The notes under the pieces: model-generated | The model's input: only the letters and a program-made list of their open reading frames with translations | Told to the model about the DNA's origin: nothing | Database searches by the model: none | Assembly: GCA_038323575.1 (NCBI GenBank) | Contig: JBBQHB010000083.1 | Span: forward strand, 1-23,083 | Length of the DNA stretch: 23,083 bases | DNA from: CAINVV01 sp038323575 | Lineage (GTDB): Bacteria; Bacteroidota; Bacteroidia; Bacteroidales; Prolixibacteraceae | Direction of reading: 5' to 3' | Part shown: positions 1 to 9,600 of the stretch, piece after piece | Numbering within the stretch: position 1 is the first letter of the stretch | Layout of the letters: every line of letters starts with the position of its first letter | Position numbers and translations under genes: made by a program

Positions 1-121
1 TGTCTATCCGGCTGCACCCGGGGTTAATTTTGGCACGAAAGCTATACTAAACCAGAAAATCAGAAGCACAACTCACTGAAAATTGTGCAAAAGTGGAAAT
101 AGGGACTAACTGAAATTATGA
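1..121. other. Left-edge sequence without an identified gene
   Basis: No intact gene is visible. Frame 2 is open from the window edge to a stop at 77-79, and frame 3 is open from 51 to a stop at 111-113. The two stretches could be one protein C-terminus broken by a frameshift, but I recognise neither and the stretch is too short to judge. The sulfatase remnant that follows begins only after a stop at 119-121, so the left part is not continuous with it. Confidence 0.3.
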
Positions 122-352
122 ATCGCTCAATTTAGGTATAATATAAAAACTGATCCTGGCTGTATGAATGATATTTCAAAGAAATCTTCCAATTCTAATA
201 TAATGAAAGAGTTGCGTGGAATATTGGATAAGGAGTTGGTTCGCTCTGGAGATAGTCGTGTTACAGGTAGCAATCCTGAAATATGGGAAACTTACCCTAG
301 ATTCAGTGAAATTCGAAGTTTTCCCGCTGTGCAAAATGATAAAACTAAATGA
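122..352 (+). pseudogene. C-terminal remnant of an S1 sulfatase
   Basis: The frame is open from 122 to the TGA at 350-352 and encodes only the last roughly 75 residues of a sulfatase. The recognisable parts are YNIKTDPGCMNDI (from about 137), which matches the usual 'LYNLxxDPGExxNLA' element near the end of S1 sulfatases, and then SGDSRVTGSNPEIWETYPRF, which resembles the terminal tail of N-sulfoglucosamine-sulfohydrolase-like members. The catalytic N-terminal domain with the formylglycine motif is absent, and stops at 107-109 and 119-121 close the frame upstream. An ATG at 164 could still permit a 62-residue peptide. The stop overlaps the GH28 start (ATGA at 349-352), so a message read through here would be translationally coupled to GH28. 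I infer a decayed fourth sulfatase that once began the cluster. The family match is from memory of the motif, not from a search. Confidence 0.7.
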
Positions 353-1953
353 AGAATGTGAAAACAAATATGATTTTATATAAGTGGGTACTTGTACTTG
401 CACCTTTATTAATAAATATAGGCGCAGAAGCTAAATTGAGGAACATTACTCTTACGGGATTACCTTTCACAATGCCAGCCATCGAGCTACCGACAATTCC
501 TAATCGAGAAATATCTATTGAAAAGTTTGGTGCAAAGGGTGATGGAATTACCGACAATACCAGTGCAATTAATGCTGCAATTTCGCATTGTGCCTCTTTG
601 GGCGGAGGTGTAGTAAATATTCCTTTTGGAACCTGGGTTACAGGTCCTATTCAACTTAAAAGCAATATAGAACTTCACCTCGACAATCAGGCAATAGTTG
701 TATTTTCATCCAATATAAATCTGTATCCATTAATTAGAGTATCTTACGAAGGTCGTGATGTTATTCGCTGTATGTCGCCAATATATGGAGTAGAGTTGGA
801 GAACGTCGCCATAACTGGAGGAGGAGTCTTCGATGGTTCAGGTGACAAATGGCGTCCTGTGAAAAAAAATAAAACCCCACCTGATATTTGGGATGAAGTA
901 ATCTCCTCTGGAGGAGTTTATGGAAAGGATGAGAAAATCTGGTTTCCTAGCGAGTCGAGCAAAAAAGGATATTACATGAAAGAAAATGGGATTTTCGATT
1001 ATCAAAAAGTTGCTGAAGAGATTAAGCAGTTTCTTCGTCCCGTAATGTTCTATTTATCATACAGCAATCGTGTTCTTATTGATGGTCCTACATTTAGAAA
1101 TTCTCCGGCTTGGTGTTTACATCCATTAGCAGTAAATAATCTTGTTGTTAGAAATGTAACTGTGAAAAATCCTGTGTGGGCACTCAATGGTGATGCTATT
1201 GATATTGAATCATGTCGATATGTTTTAATAGAAGATAGTCAATTTGATGCTGGTGATGATGCAATTTGTATTAAGTCAGGAAGGGATGAATACGGACGTA
1301 AGCTGGGCCTGGCTTCAGAGAAAATTGTCATACGTAATTGTACTGTTTTGAACGGTCACGGAGGTGTAGTAATAGGCAGTGAAATGTCAGGCGGGGTAAG
1401 AGATATTTTTGTTGATCACTGCAGCTTCTCAGGAGCAGATTCAGGAATTAGATTTAAAAGCACACGTGGCAGAGGTGGTATTGTTGAGAATATCAAAATC
1501 AGTAATATCAATATGTCAGATATTAAAAGAGAAGCTATATTGATTGATTTCTATTACCAGAACCAATCACCTGATGAAGCAAAACACAAAACAAATGAAT
1601 TCTCTAAAATGAAATTATTAGCGGTTAATGAAGGTACGCCTATATTTAGGAATATCATTATTCAGGATGTAACCTGTCACAATGCTGGTCAGGCAATAAG
1701 TGTAGTAGGCCTTCCTGAAATGAGGCTTCAAAATGTAACAATGAATAATATAAATATTCAGGCAAAGAGCGGAGCTATTTTTAAACAAATTGAGGGATTA
1801 ACAATTGATAATTTCAACATAAGCACAACAGACAGCACGGCACTGAGATTTATGGATTGCAAAGATGTAAAAATCAAAAGGTTAACTGTACCTGAAAAAG
1901 TAAAATTAATTATGGAAGTTGCAGGAGGACGATCGGATAATATCACGATCTAA
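349..1953 (+). CDS. GH28 polygalacturonase-like glycoside hydrolase
   Basis: This 534-residue protein is a right-handed beta-helix hydrolase of family GH28, which hydrolyses alpha-linked galacturonate bonds (polygalacturonan, rhamnogalacturonan or unsaturated/exo variants) by inversion. A signal peptide is visible (hydrophobic residues 9-22, probable cleavage after AEA about residue 28). The fold entry motif is EKFGAKGDGITDNT (58-71). All four GH28 catalytic signatures are present: NGD (N280, D282), GDD (D303, D304), GHGG (H337) and RFK (R368, K370). The position of the helix and the 'HGGVVIGSEMSGG' context resemble exo-acting bacterial pectinases rather than fungal endo-enzymes. An alternative start is M8 at 370; the first ATG overlaps the stop of the sulfatase remnant. 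Sulfatases follow directly, which suggests a sulfated uronate-containing glycan rather than plain pectin. The exact linkage cannot be read from sequence. Confidence 0.9.
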   Translation: MKNVKTNMILYKWVLVLAPLLINIGAEAKLRNITLTGLPFTMPAIELPTIPNREISIEKFGAKGDGITDNTSAINAAISHCASLGGGVVNIPFGTWVTGPIQLKSNIELHLDNQAIVVFSSNINLYPLIRVSYEGRDVIRCMSPIYGVELENVAITGGGVFDGSGDKWRPVKKNKTPPDIWDEVISSGGVYGKDEKIWFPSESSKKGYYMKENGIFDYQKVAEEIKQFLRPVMFYLSYSNRVLIDGPTFRNSPAWCLHPLAVNNLVVRNVTVKNPVWALNGDAIDIESCRYVLIEDSQFDAGDDAICIKSGRDEYGRKLGLASEKIVIRNCTVLNGHGGVVIGSEMSGGVRDIFVDHCSFSGADSGIRFKSTRGRGGIVENIKISNINMSDIKREAILIDFYYQNQSPDEAKHKTNEFSKMKLLAVNEGTPIFRNIIIQDVTCHNAGQAISVVGLPEMRLQNVTMNNINIQAKSGAIFKQIEGLTIDNFNISTTDSTALRFMDCKDVKIKRLTVPEKVKLIMEVAGGRSDNITI

Positions 1954-2060
1954 AATTCTGTCTTACCTCATCAAAAAGTAATCTTGCATGACGATGTAGT
2001 TAAGAACCCAATCAAATTTAATTAGTAAAATCACAAAATATTAAAAATAATATCACTCTC

Positions 2061-3455
2061 ATGAGAAATACACAAATAAAATCTGGATTTACCTTTGGAC
2101 TTGCTATGTTGGGAGTAACCTTTGCTTTTGCACAAAAGGAGAAACAGGAAACAAAGCCCAACGTTATATTTATTTTAGCCGATGACATGGGAATAGGTGA
2201 TGTCAGTTGTTACGGATCAAAAATCATACAAACTCCAAATATCGACAGACTTGCTCAACAGGGAATGAAATTTGCCAACCATTACACAGGAGGTCCTGTT
2301 TCTGCTCCCTCACGTTGTTGTCTGATGACTGGAAAACATACTGGACATTCAAGGATACGACAAAACCACTCGGCAATATCAAATGGACGTGTCAGTATTA
2401 CGCCTAACGATACAACAGTTGCCATGATTGCTAAACAGGCTGGATACAAGACAGCTATATACGGGAAATGGGGTCTTGCCGAACCAAATACTAGTGGAAT
2501 TCCTAATGAAGTAGGATTTGACGATTGGATGGGGTATTTAAACCAAGATCATGCCGAGTTTTATTATACTAATGAACTAGACCTAAATCGTGGTGTGACC
2601 ACAATTGAGGCCAATAATAACGGTAAGAAGGGTGAGTATTCCAATGATATATTTACCGGAAAAGCAAAAAGTTTCATAAAGGCAAACAAGGATGATCCTT
2701 TCTTTCTATATCTTGCCTATACAATTCCACACGCGTTGATGCAGGTTCCGATGGAGGACAGAGTGCCTTTTATGGGTAAGTTTGTAAATGATGGACATGC
2801 AGAGCTGGATTCGGTACGTTCGATTTATACAGGTATGATAACACGCCTTGACCGTCAAATTGGCGAAATAATGTCACTCTTGGAGTATTTGGGAATAGAC
2901 GAGAAAACGTTGGTTATTTTTAGTAGTGACAATGGGGCAACTCTTCACAGTTTGAAAGTTGATTATTTCGATTCACATAGTATTTATAGAGGATACAAAG
3001 GGGATCTTTACGAAGGGGGAATCCATACTCCAATGATAGCACGATGGAAATCCAAAATTCAACCAGGATCAGTTACCGATCACATATCTGCCTTTTGGGA
3101 TTTCTTGCCTACTTTTGCCGAAATAGCAGGAGTAAGTCACAATAGCAAAATTGATGGTATATCTTATTTGCCAATACTTTTAGGCAAGCCAGTGCAACAA
3201 AAAAAACATGATTATTTGTATTGGGAATTTACTAGTAAAAGTGGGGTCGCTCAAGCTGTGCGAATTGGGGATTACAAAGTGATACGCTCAGGTAATAACA
3301 ATCCTGCTGTTGAAGTTTATAATCTATTGTCTGATCCGGGTGAGAGCAAAGATATCTCATCTTTAAAACCGGCATTAGTCAAACAAGGATTAAAATTGTT
3401 TAAAGATGCTCATACCGAAAACGAAGATTATCCTTTAAGGGCTACCTCTAAATAA
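2061..3455 (+). CDS. S1 sulfatase, Ser-type
   Basis: This 464-residue sulfatase of the alkaline-phosphatase superfamily removes sulfate esters from carbohydrates. It has a signal peptide with probable cleavage after AFA at residue 24. Calcium ligands are ADD (D41, D42) and SSDNG (D290, N291). Other active-site elements are GKWG (K136), H224 and K313 in GYKGDLYEGG. The formylglycine motif is SAPSR (S81 to R85), with Ser instead of Cys at the modified position, so maturation would need a radical-SAM anSME enzyme rather than the copper-dependent FGE. The stretch around CLMTGKHTGH resembles the arylsulfatase group that includes S1_16, some members of which act on galactose-4-sulfate; this subfamily placement is tentative. 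It lies 107 bp after GH28 and 45 bp before the next sulfatase, on the same strand, so it probably shares an operon. Confidence 0.92.
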   Translation: MRNTQIKSGFTFGLAMLGVTFAFAQKEKQETKPNVIFILADDMGIGDVSCYGSKIIQTPNIDRLAQQGMKFANHYTGGPVSAPSRCCLMTGKHTGHSRIRQNHSAISNGRVSITPNDTTVAMIAKQAGYKTAIYGKWGLAEPNTSGIPNEVGFDDWMGYLNQDHAEFYYTNELDLNRGVTTIEANNNGKKGEYSNDIFTGKAKSFIKANKDDPFFLYLAYTIPHALMQVPMEDRVPFMGKFVNDGHAELDSVRSIYTGMITRLDRQIGEIMSLLEYLGIDEKTLVIFSSDNGATLHSLKVDYFDSHSIYRGYKGDLYEGGIHTPMIARWKSKIQPGSVTDHISAFWDFLPTFAEIAGVSHNSKIDGISYLPILLGKPVQQKKHDYLYWEFTSKSGVAQAVRIGDYKVIRSGNNNPAVEVYNLLSDPGESKDISSLKPALVKQGLKLFKDAHTENEDYPLRATSK

Positions 3456-3500
3456 ATGCCAATTGGTTTTAGAATGCTATAAACATATAAATCTTTACGG

Positions 3501-4916
3501 ATGAAAAACCACCTTGTATTTAGAATATCAAACTATCAACATCGTTTCTTTGGATATTCAGTTTTCGGATTATCCGGGTTACTGCTTCCGACGATTTTAT
3601 CGGGCAATGAAAAAATTACCAGTGAACATGAAAAAAGTCAACCAAATATCGTTGTAATCATCGCAGATGATCTGGGTTGGAAAGATGTTGGATACCATGG
3701 TTCAGAAATAAAAACCCCCAACGTCGACAAAATGATTCAGCAAGGAATCGAACTCAACCGGTTTTATGTTTGTTCCGTGTGTTCACCTACACGTGCTTCT
3801 TTATTAACCGGAAGATATCCAAGTAGATATGGTATTTTGTCACCACTTGGCGATGAAGCGGGATTGCCTGCCGGGACTGTAACAATTGCCGGACTTTTAA
3901 AAAAGAACGGTTATGATACGGAAATTTCCGGAAAATGGCATCTCGGAACTGTCGCCGAAGCACGTCCGATGAACTATGGTTTCAATACCTCTTATGGGTA
4001 CTTACGTGGCCAGATCGATCCATATACACATTTGTATAAAGATGGTAGTAAAACCTGGCATCGGAATGATATATTAATGGATGAAGAGGGTCATGCTACT
4101 GATCTTATAGCGGAAAATGCAACCAGGTTTATTGCTAAACCGAGGGATAAGGGTACCCCATTTTTTCTGTATGTCGCATTCAGTGTGCCTCATACACCGC
4201 TTGAAGAACCTAAACAATGGACTGATATGTACGCTCAGTCAATAAGTAACCTGTCTCGTCGCAATTATGCTGCCGCTGTTTCACACATGGATAACGGAAT
4301 CGGGAAAATTCTGGATGCCATTAAAGAGAGAGGAATTGAGGGAAATACGATTGTAATGTTTCTAAGTGATAACGGAGCCCAGATTAATTGGTCCTCAGAG
4401 ACGGAATATGGTGGGAAATTTAAGCCACACGATGTCCTGGGAAATAACCTTCCTTTACGTGACTGGAAAGGTTCCCTTTATGATGGAGCGCTAAGGGTTC
4501 CTGCAGTAATGGTTTGGCCTGGCAAATTTAAGCACATGAAAATTGAAGACGAAATATATGTCGCAGATGTATATCCTACTTTGGCTTCCCTGGCGGGAGC
4601 AAAAATTTCTAAAGACCTGAATCTTGACGGGAAAAGTTTTATGTATGCGATTAATGGGGAAGCTAAGCCAAAAGACCGAATCATGTACTGGAAATCTAAT
4701 AATAGATATGCGTTGAAAAAAGGTGACTGGAAATTAATCCACAATGGAAAAACGCTTAAAGAAGGAACTGACGAATTATATAATCTTCAAATTGATCCTT
4801 ATGAAACAAAAGATGTTTCCAAAGAAAATTTAGAAAAAGTTCAGGAACTAAAAAAAGATATGCAGTTTAATTCATCCTTTGACTTATCCAAAGTGATCAA
4901 AGCGGCTAAAGAATAA
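3501..4916 (+). CDS. S1 sulfatase, Cys-type, arylsulfatase-B-like
   Basis: This 471-residue sulfatase is predicted to be exported: a hydrophobic stretch at residues 18-33 follows a longer, basic N-terminus. The metal site is ADD (D56, D57) plus SDNG (D290, N291). The formylglycine motif is CSPTR (C94 to R98), the standard Cys type, inside FYVCSVCSPTRASLLTGRYP. GKWHLG (144-149), H231 and K323 complete the active site. The LLTGRYPSRYG stretch and overall spacing resemble the GalNAc-4-sulfatase (arylsulfatase B-like) group, but the position of the sulfate it removes cannot be deduced. It sits 45 bp after the preceding sulfatase and 10 bp before the next, which supports co-transcription. It is full length with no internal break. 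Confidence 0.92.
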   Translation: MKNHLVFRISNYQHRFFGYSVFGLSGLLLPTILSGNEKITSEHEKSQPNIVVIIADDLGWKDVGYHGSEIKTPNVDKMIQQGIELNRFYVCSVCSPTRASLLTGRYPSRYGILSPLGDEAGLPAGTVTIAGLLKKNGYDTEISGKWHLGTVAEARPMNYGFNTSYGYLRGQIDPYTHLYKDGSKTWHRNDILMDEEGHATDLIAENATRFIAKPRDKGTPFFLYVAFSVPHTPLEEPKQWTDMYAQSISNLSRRNYAAAVSHMDNGIGKILDAIKERGIEGNTIVMFLSDNGAQINWSSETEYGGKFKPHDVLGNNLPLRDWKGSLYDGALRVPAVMVWPGKFKHMKIEDEIYVADVYPTLASLAGAKISKDLNLDGKSFMYAINGEAKPKDRIMYWKSNNRYALKKGDWKLIHNGKTLKEGTDELYNLQIDPYETKDVSKENLEKVQELKKDMQFNSSFDLSKVIKAAKE

Positions 4917-4926
4917 AATTAAAAAG

Positions 4927-6498
4927 ATGACAACGGGAAATATATCAAGAAGAAGTTTTTCCAAAACAATAACTGCCGGCTTAGGTGCTGCTGTAATAAA
5001 TCCCTTTAGCGATTTATCAGCAAAAGAAATGCAAATTTCCTCCATTAAAAAAAAGCCCAACATTGTTTTTATTTGCTCAGACCAGCACAGTTCCAGGTAC
5101 ACCGGATATGCAGGGCATAATGTGGTGAAAACGCCCAATCTGGACCGTATAGCTAGTCAGGGAGTGGTTTTTTTAGATGCTTATTCGGGAAATCCTGTTT
5201 GTGTTCCAGGCAGAACCAGCATGATGACTGGAATGTATGCCTCAGATTGTAACTCATTTTGTAATTCCACAGTATGGGATGGTAGCCATCCGGTATGGGG
5301 TACCTATTTAAAAAATGCAGGGTATTATTGCCGGGCAACAGGCAAAATGGATCTGAACAGTGATTTTGATACAGGTTTTGATGAAGTGGAAACGAGTCAT
5401 GGGCACAGGCCTGATCCTGACATAACCTCCCTGTTCCGACGGCCAATTGCCTACCGTGCCAATGAACTTCAAAATGTCAATGGTGGGTCGCGGCAAGAAA
5501 GGCATGGAGACGCAGCAAAAACCGAACTGGGACTTAAATTTCTTAAAGAGGAATCATCAAATATCAAGAAACCCTGGGCTCTTTTTTTGGGATTAACTGA
5601 ACCTCATCCAAAATTTGTTGCACTGGAGAAATATTACAAAATGTACCCGGAATACAGTGTGAATATGCCAAATATTCCGCCCGGACATTTAGATGAACTG
5701 CATCTTGTATTTCAGGAACTGCGCCATTTTAAGCGAATTGCTTCCCCTATTCCTGAAGCCCGTATCCGGAAGGCTCGTGCTGCCTATTTTGGTATGATCA
5801 CGGAATTAGACGAGTACATTGGAAAAATATATGACGAATTAGAACGATCAGGTGAATTAAAGAATACACTTTTTATTTATACCTCTGATCATGGGGAATC
5901 TCTGGGCGAGCATGGTCTTTGGCATAAAAATAATTTGTACGATGTGGCAGCACGGATCCCGCTGGTCATGGCTGGTGCGGGGCTACCACAAAATGTTAAA
6001 ATTGAAACCCCTGTAGCTCATGTGGATATAGTAGCAACCATGCTTGATTTAGCAGGATCTACGGCTCTTGACAAGTTGCGCGGGCATTCGCTTGTGCCAT
6101 TTTTACAGGGGAAATCCGCAAGCCAGCCAGAATTCGCCTACAGTGAATCTCACTCTGAAGGTAACTGCACTGGTTCATTTATGATCCGTAAAGGGGATTG
6201 GAAATATATCCATTTCTCATGGTACGATGATCTGCTCTTTAATGTAGCTCAGGATCCGGGTGAATTTAACAACCTTATCGACAAACCGGAAACATCAGAT
6301 ATTCAGGCCGAACTGAAAAAAATCCTGTACGCGCAGGTTGATCCTGAAGAGATAACGCTCCGGGCTTTTCATGCCCAGGAAAAAATGTTGGCAGATTTAT
6401 CTATGCGTTTGAACGAAGACCAACTTTTTGCTATATTTAGAGACCGTTTTGGGCCAGGTCAAGCAAGGATTTTAGCGAAGAAATGCAAGCACGTTTAG
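4927..6498 (+). CDS. S1 sulfatase, Cys-type, Tat-exported
   Basis: This 523-residue sulfatase has a twin-arginine signal, SRRSFSK at residues 7-13, followed by a hydrophobic stretch (TAGLGAAVI). The metal and active sites are SDQH (D52, Q53), CVPGR (C92 to R96, Cys-type formylglycine precursor), GKMD (K140), H227, TSDHGES (D321, H322) and EHGLWHK (H329, K334). The DQH/GKM/DHGE set is that of the choline-sulfatase- and iduronate-sulfatase-like branch of S1, clearly different from the two sulfatases before it. Folded export by Tat is compatible with cytoplasmic formylglycine maturation. Only 10 bp separate it from the upstream sulfatase. It is the last gene before a 187-bp gap and a probable new transcription unit. 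The substrate is unknown. Confidence 0.92.
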   Translation: MTTGNISRRSFSKTITAGLGAAVINPFSDLSAKEMQISSIKKKPNIVFICSDQHSSRYTGYAGHNVVKTPNLDRIASQGVVFLDAYSGNPVCVPGRTSMMTGMYASDCNSFCNSTVWDGSHPVWGTYLKNAGYYCRATGKMDLNSDFDTGFDEVETSHGHRPDPDITSLFRRPIAYRANELQNVNGGSRQERHGDAAKTELGLKFLKEESSNIKKPWALFLGLTEPHPKFVALEKYYKMYPEYSVNMPNIPPGHLDELHLVFQELRHFKRIASPIPEARIRKARAAYFGMITELDEYIGKIYDELERSGELKNTLFIYTSDHGESLGEHGLWHKNNLYDVAARIPLVMAGAGLPQNVKIETPVAHVDIVATMLDLAGSTALDKLRGHSLVPFLQGKSASQPEFAYSESHSEGNCTGSFMIRKGDWKYIHFSWYDDLLFNVAQDPGEFNNLIDKPETSDIQAELKKILYAQVDPEEITLRAFHAQEKMLADLSMRLNEDQLFAIFRDRFGPGQARILAKKCKHV

Positions 6499-6616
6499 GT
6501 TAGGTTCGGAACAATGATAAAAACGTTGTTATTCTGATATCCAATATTGATATTGCCAAATAAACAATTTAAAAAATACGATCAGACCCCAAACCACTTT
6601 TAATTAAATGAAAAAA

Positions 6617-6638
6617 GGAAATCGCACCAACGATTTCC
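6617..6638 (+). promoter_or_regulatory. Perfect hairpin in the leader of susC
   Basis: GGAAATCG at 6617-6624 and CGATTTCC at 6631-6638 form a perfect 8-bp stem with a 6-base loop (CACCAA), starting 69 bases before the SusC start codon. No T-run follows, so it is not a standard intrinsic terminator. It may shape the 5' leader, or mark the 3' end of the sulfatase operon's message. The rest of the 187-bp gap is AT-rich; I found no confident Bacteroidota promoter (TTTG / TAnnTTTG). Confidence 0.5.
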
Positions 6639-6685
6639 CTAAAATCATTCTAAAGGAATCTTTTAAAAATTAACATGACAAAATT

Positions 6686-9600
6686 ATGAAAAAAAAAGAA
6701 CCAATTTGGGAATTGGTAGGTTATTCCCTAAAAAAAAACCTCCTAATTGTGCGCATTGCCGTAATTCTTTTGCTAGTCGGGTTTTTGCAAACCCGCGCAA
6801 ATGATGCCTATTCGCAGAAAACTAAACTTTCTGTTAATTTCTCTAACACTGAGTTAGTTAAAGTTCTCGAGAAAATAGAGAACCTGAGCGAATTTTATTT
6901 TCTCTACAATGAGAAGCTGATAGATGCCAATCGCAAGGTATCTATCGATGCCAAAGATGAAAAAATTGAAGAGTTACTTGCTGCTCTTTTTTCGGGCACA
7001 GATGTAGGGTTCTCAATTCTGGACAGAAAGATTATTCTTGCCCCTGCTTATTTATCCGCTGAACAGCAGATCAGCAAAAAAGTTAGTGGTAAAGTAACCG
7101 ATTCTTCGGGTGCAACTCTTCCCGGAGTATCCGTCGTTGTTAAAGGTACTACTATCGGAATCATCACTGATTCGGATGGGAAATATGCACTTACAGGTGT
7201 TCCTGATAATGCTACTTTGCAATTCACTTTCGTCGGAATGAAAGGGCAGGAAATTAAAGTAGGAAACCAAACCACAATAAATGTTGCCTTGTCGGACGAA
7301 TCGGTTGATATAGAGGAAATTGTAGCTGTAGGTTATGGCGTTCAGAAAAAAGTCAACGTAATTGGTTCTATTGCCACTATTTCATCCGACATAATTACTG
7401 CGGCTCCTGCAACAAACGTATCGAGCGCTTTGAGTGGCCGTTTACCCGGACTTTTTGTCGCTCAGTCAAGCGGTCGTCCTGGCGCTGACGCCGCAATATT
7501 GACAATCCGCGGAACCGCAACAATTGCGAATAAATCAGGAAATACCTCTGTATTAGTTGTTGTGGATGGTATCCCTGGCCGTGATCTAAACTCTATAGAA
7601 CCCGGCGATATCGAAAGTCTTTCCGTATTAAAGGATGCTTCGGCCGGTATATACGGGTCTCGTGCCGCAAATGGCGTTATTCTTGTAACTACAAAAAGAG
7701 GGAAAGAAAGTCCTCCTAGATTTGAATTGGATTTGTATCAGGGATGGTCTTCAGCATCTGTACTCCCTAAAATGACTGATGCAGCGACCTATGCAACAAT
7801 GATTCGTGAATTGCAGTCTTACAGAGGCATCACAGAAGCAAATATGGCTTACTCAAAAACCGATGTTGAAAAATTTGCCTCCGGTAAGTATCCATGGACT
7901 AACCCCAACACCGACTGGTTTAGTGCTGTAATAAAAGATTTTTCACAAAGCAATCATAAAACATTCAGAGTATCCGGCGGTAGCAAAATGGTTAAATATT
8001 ACGGAGCTTTCGGTACACAGACCGACGATGGAATTTATAAATCCGGATCCTCGTCTTATAAAAGATTTAACTATAAAGTTAATCTGGATGTAACATTAAA
8101 CGAGTATGTAAGCCTTAATCTTAACATGGGTGCCTCTGAAACTGATGTTATGAGTCCGTACAATACAAGTTTCGGAAGTATCATTCGTAATTTACCGGTA
8201 TCAACGGCTATTTGGCCAACAGGCGAACCTGGTCCGGACATTGAAAAAGCCCAGCAACCCGTAACAGATACGGATGCCAGTAAGACAGGTTATACGGATA
8301 ACAGACGCTACAGAAGTGAGAATATGTTGACCGCTACAGTAAAAATTCCTTGGGTTACAGGATTGTCAGTAATTGGGAACTATTCATACGATATGCTTTT
8401 TGGTGTACAGAAATATGTAAGGGACCTGGCAACATTGTATTTTTTGGATAAAGCGGCTTATCTGGCAGCCGGCAATGATGGCAGCCAGAATGGACAGGCA
8501 TTTCTTAAACCTCAGATACGGGCTGAAATTGCAGACCCAAGGGTAGAAGATTCCTATAATGATTCGAAGACAGTTACGAGTAGTCTGAAGGTTAACTACG
8601 ACAAAACTTTCGGGAAACATAACATAAGCACATTTGTTGCCGTAGAAAGTATGGACTATCTTAACAAGGGTATAACGGCTTATCGCAGAGGGTTCCAAAC
8701 AGTTTCATTGCCCTACATGAATTTTGGAAGTACTACCGAAATGAGCAATAGTTCATTAGTTTCTAATGACGCCAGGTTGAATTATTTCGGACGGTTTGCC
8801 TATAACTACGACGAAAAATATCTTTTCGAGTTCACCCTTCGTCGCGACGGATCTTTGAGGTTCTCACAGGAATCCGGTCGCTGGGGTAATTTCCCGAGTG
8901 TTCTATTAGGCTGGAGGATTTCCAACGAAGACTTTTGGAAGAATAATATTAAATCGATTAATTATTTGAAACTTAAAGCTTCATGGGGTAGATTAGGAAA
9001 CGACGCTGTTTTACCATTCCAATATTTGGCTATGTTTACATCTTCCACCTCTGGAGCAGTATTTGGATCAGGCAGAAGCTATGAATCAAGTCTTTATCAG
9101 GTAGGAGAACCCAATCCGGCTATCACATGGGAGGTTGCAGACGTCTTTAATGTAGGATTTGAATCGTATATGTTTAACAATAAGATCAAATTTGACATTG
9201 ACGCTTTCTACCAAAAAAGAACAGATATCCTCGTTGCCAGAAATGCATCTGTCCCTTCATTTACAGGATTGTCATTACCTGACGAAAACTTTGGTATTGT
9301 TTCAAGTAAAGGATTTGAAGCATCATTGGGATATAACAATACAGTTGGCAAATTCAGTTATGGAATAACAGGTAATTTCTCGTTTGCACGTAACAAAATT
9401 TTAGAATATGATGAACCTGCTGTATCCTACGAATGGCAGAAACTTACAGGTCATCCAACATCAGCGTTTCTTCAATATAAAGCCACCGGTATCTATGCAG
9501 ATGCAGCCCAGGTTGCAGCAACCCCGCATGTTCCCGGAGCAAGACCTGGCGACGTAATCTTAGAGGACTTCAATCAGGATGGTAAAATTACTGAAGCAGA

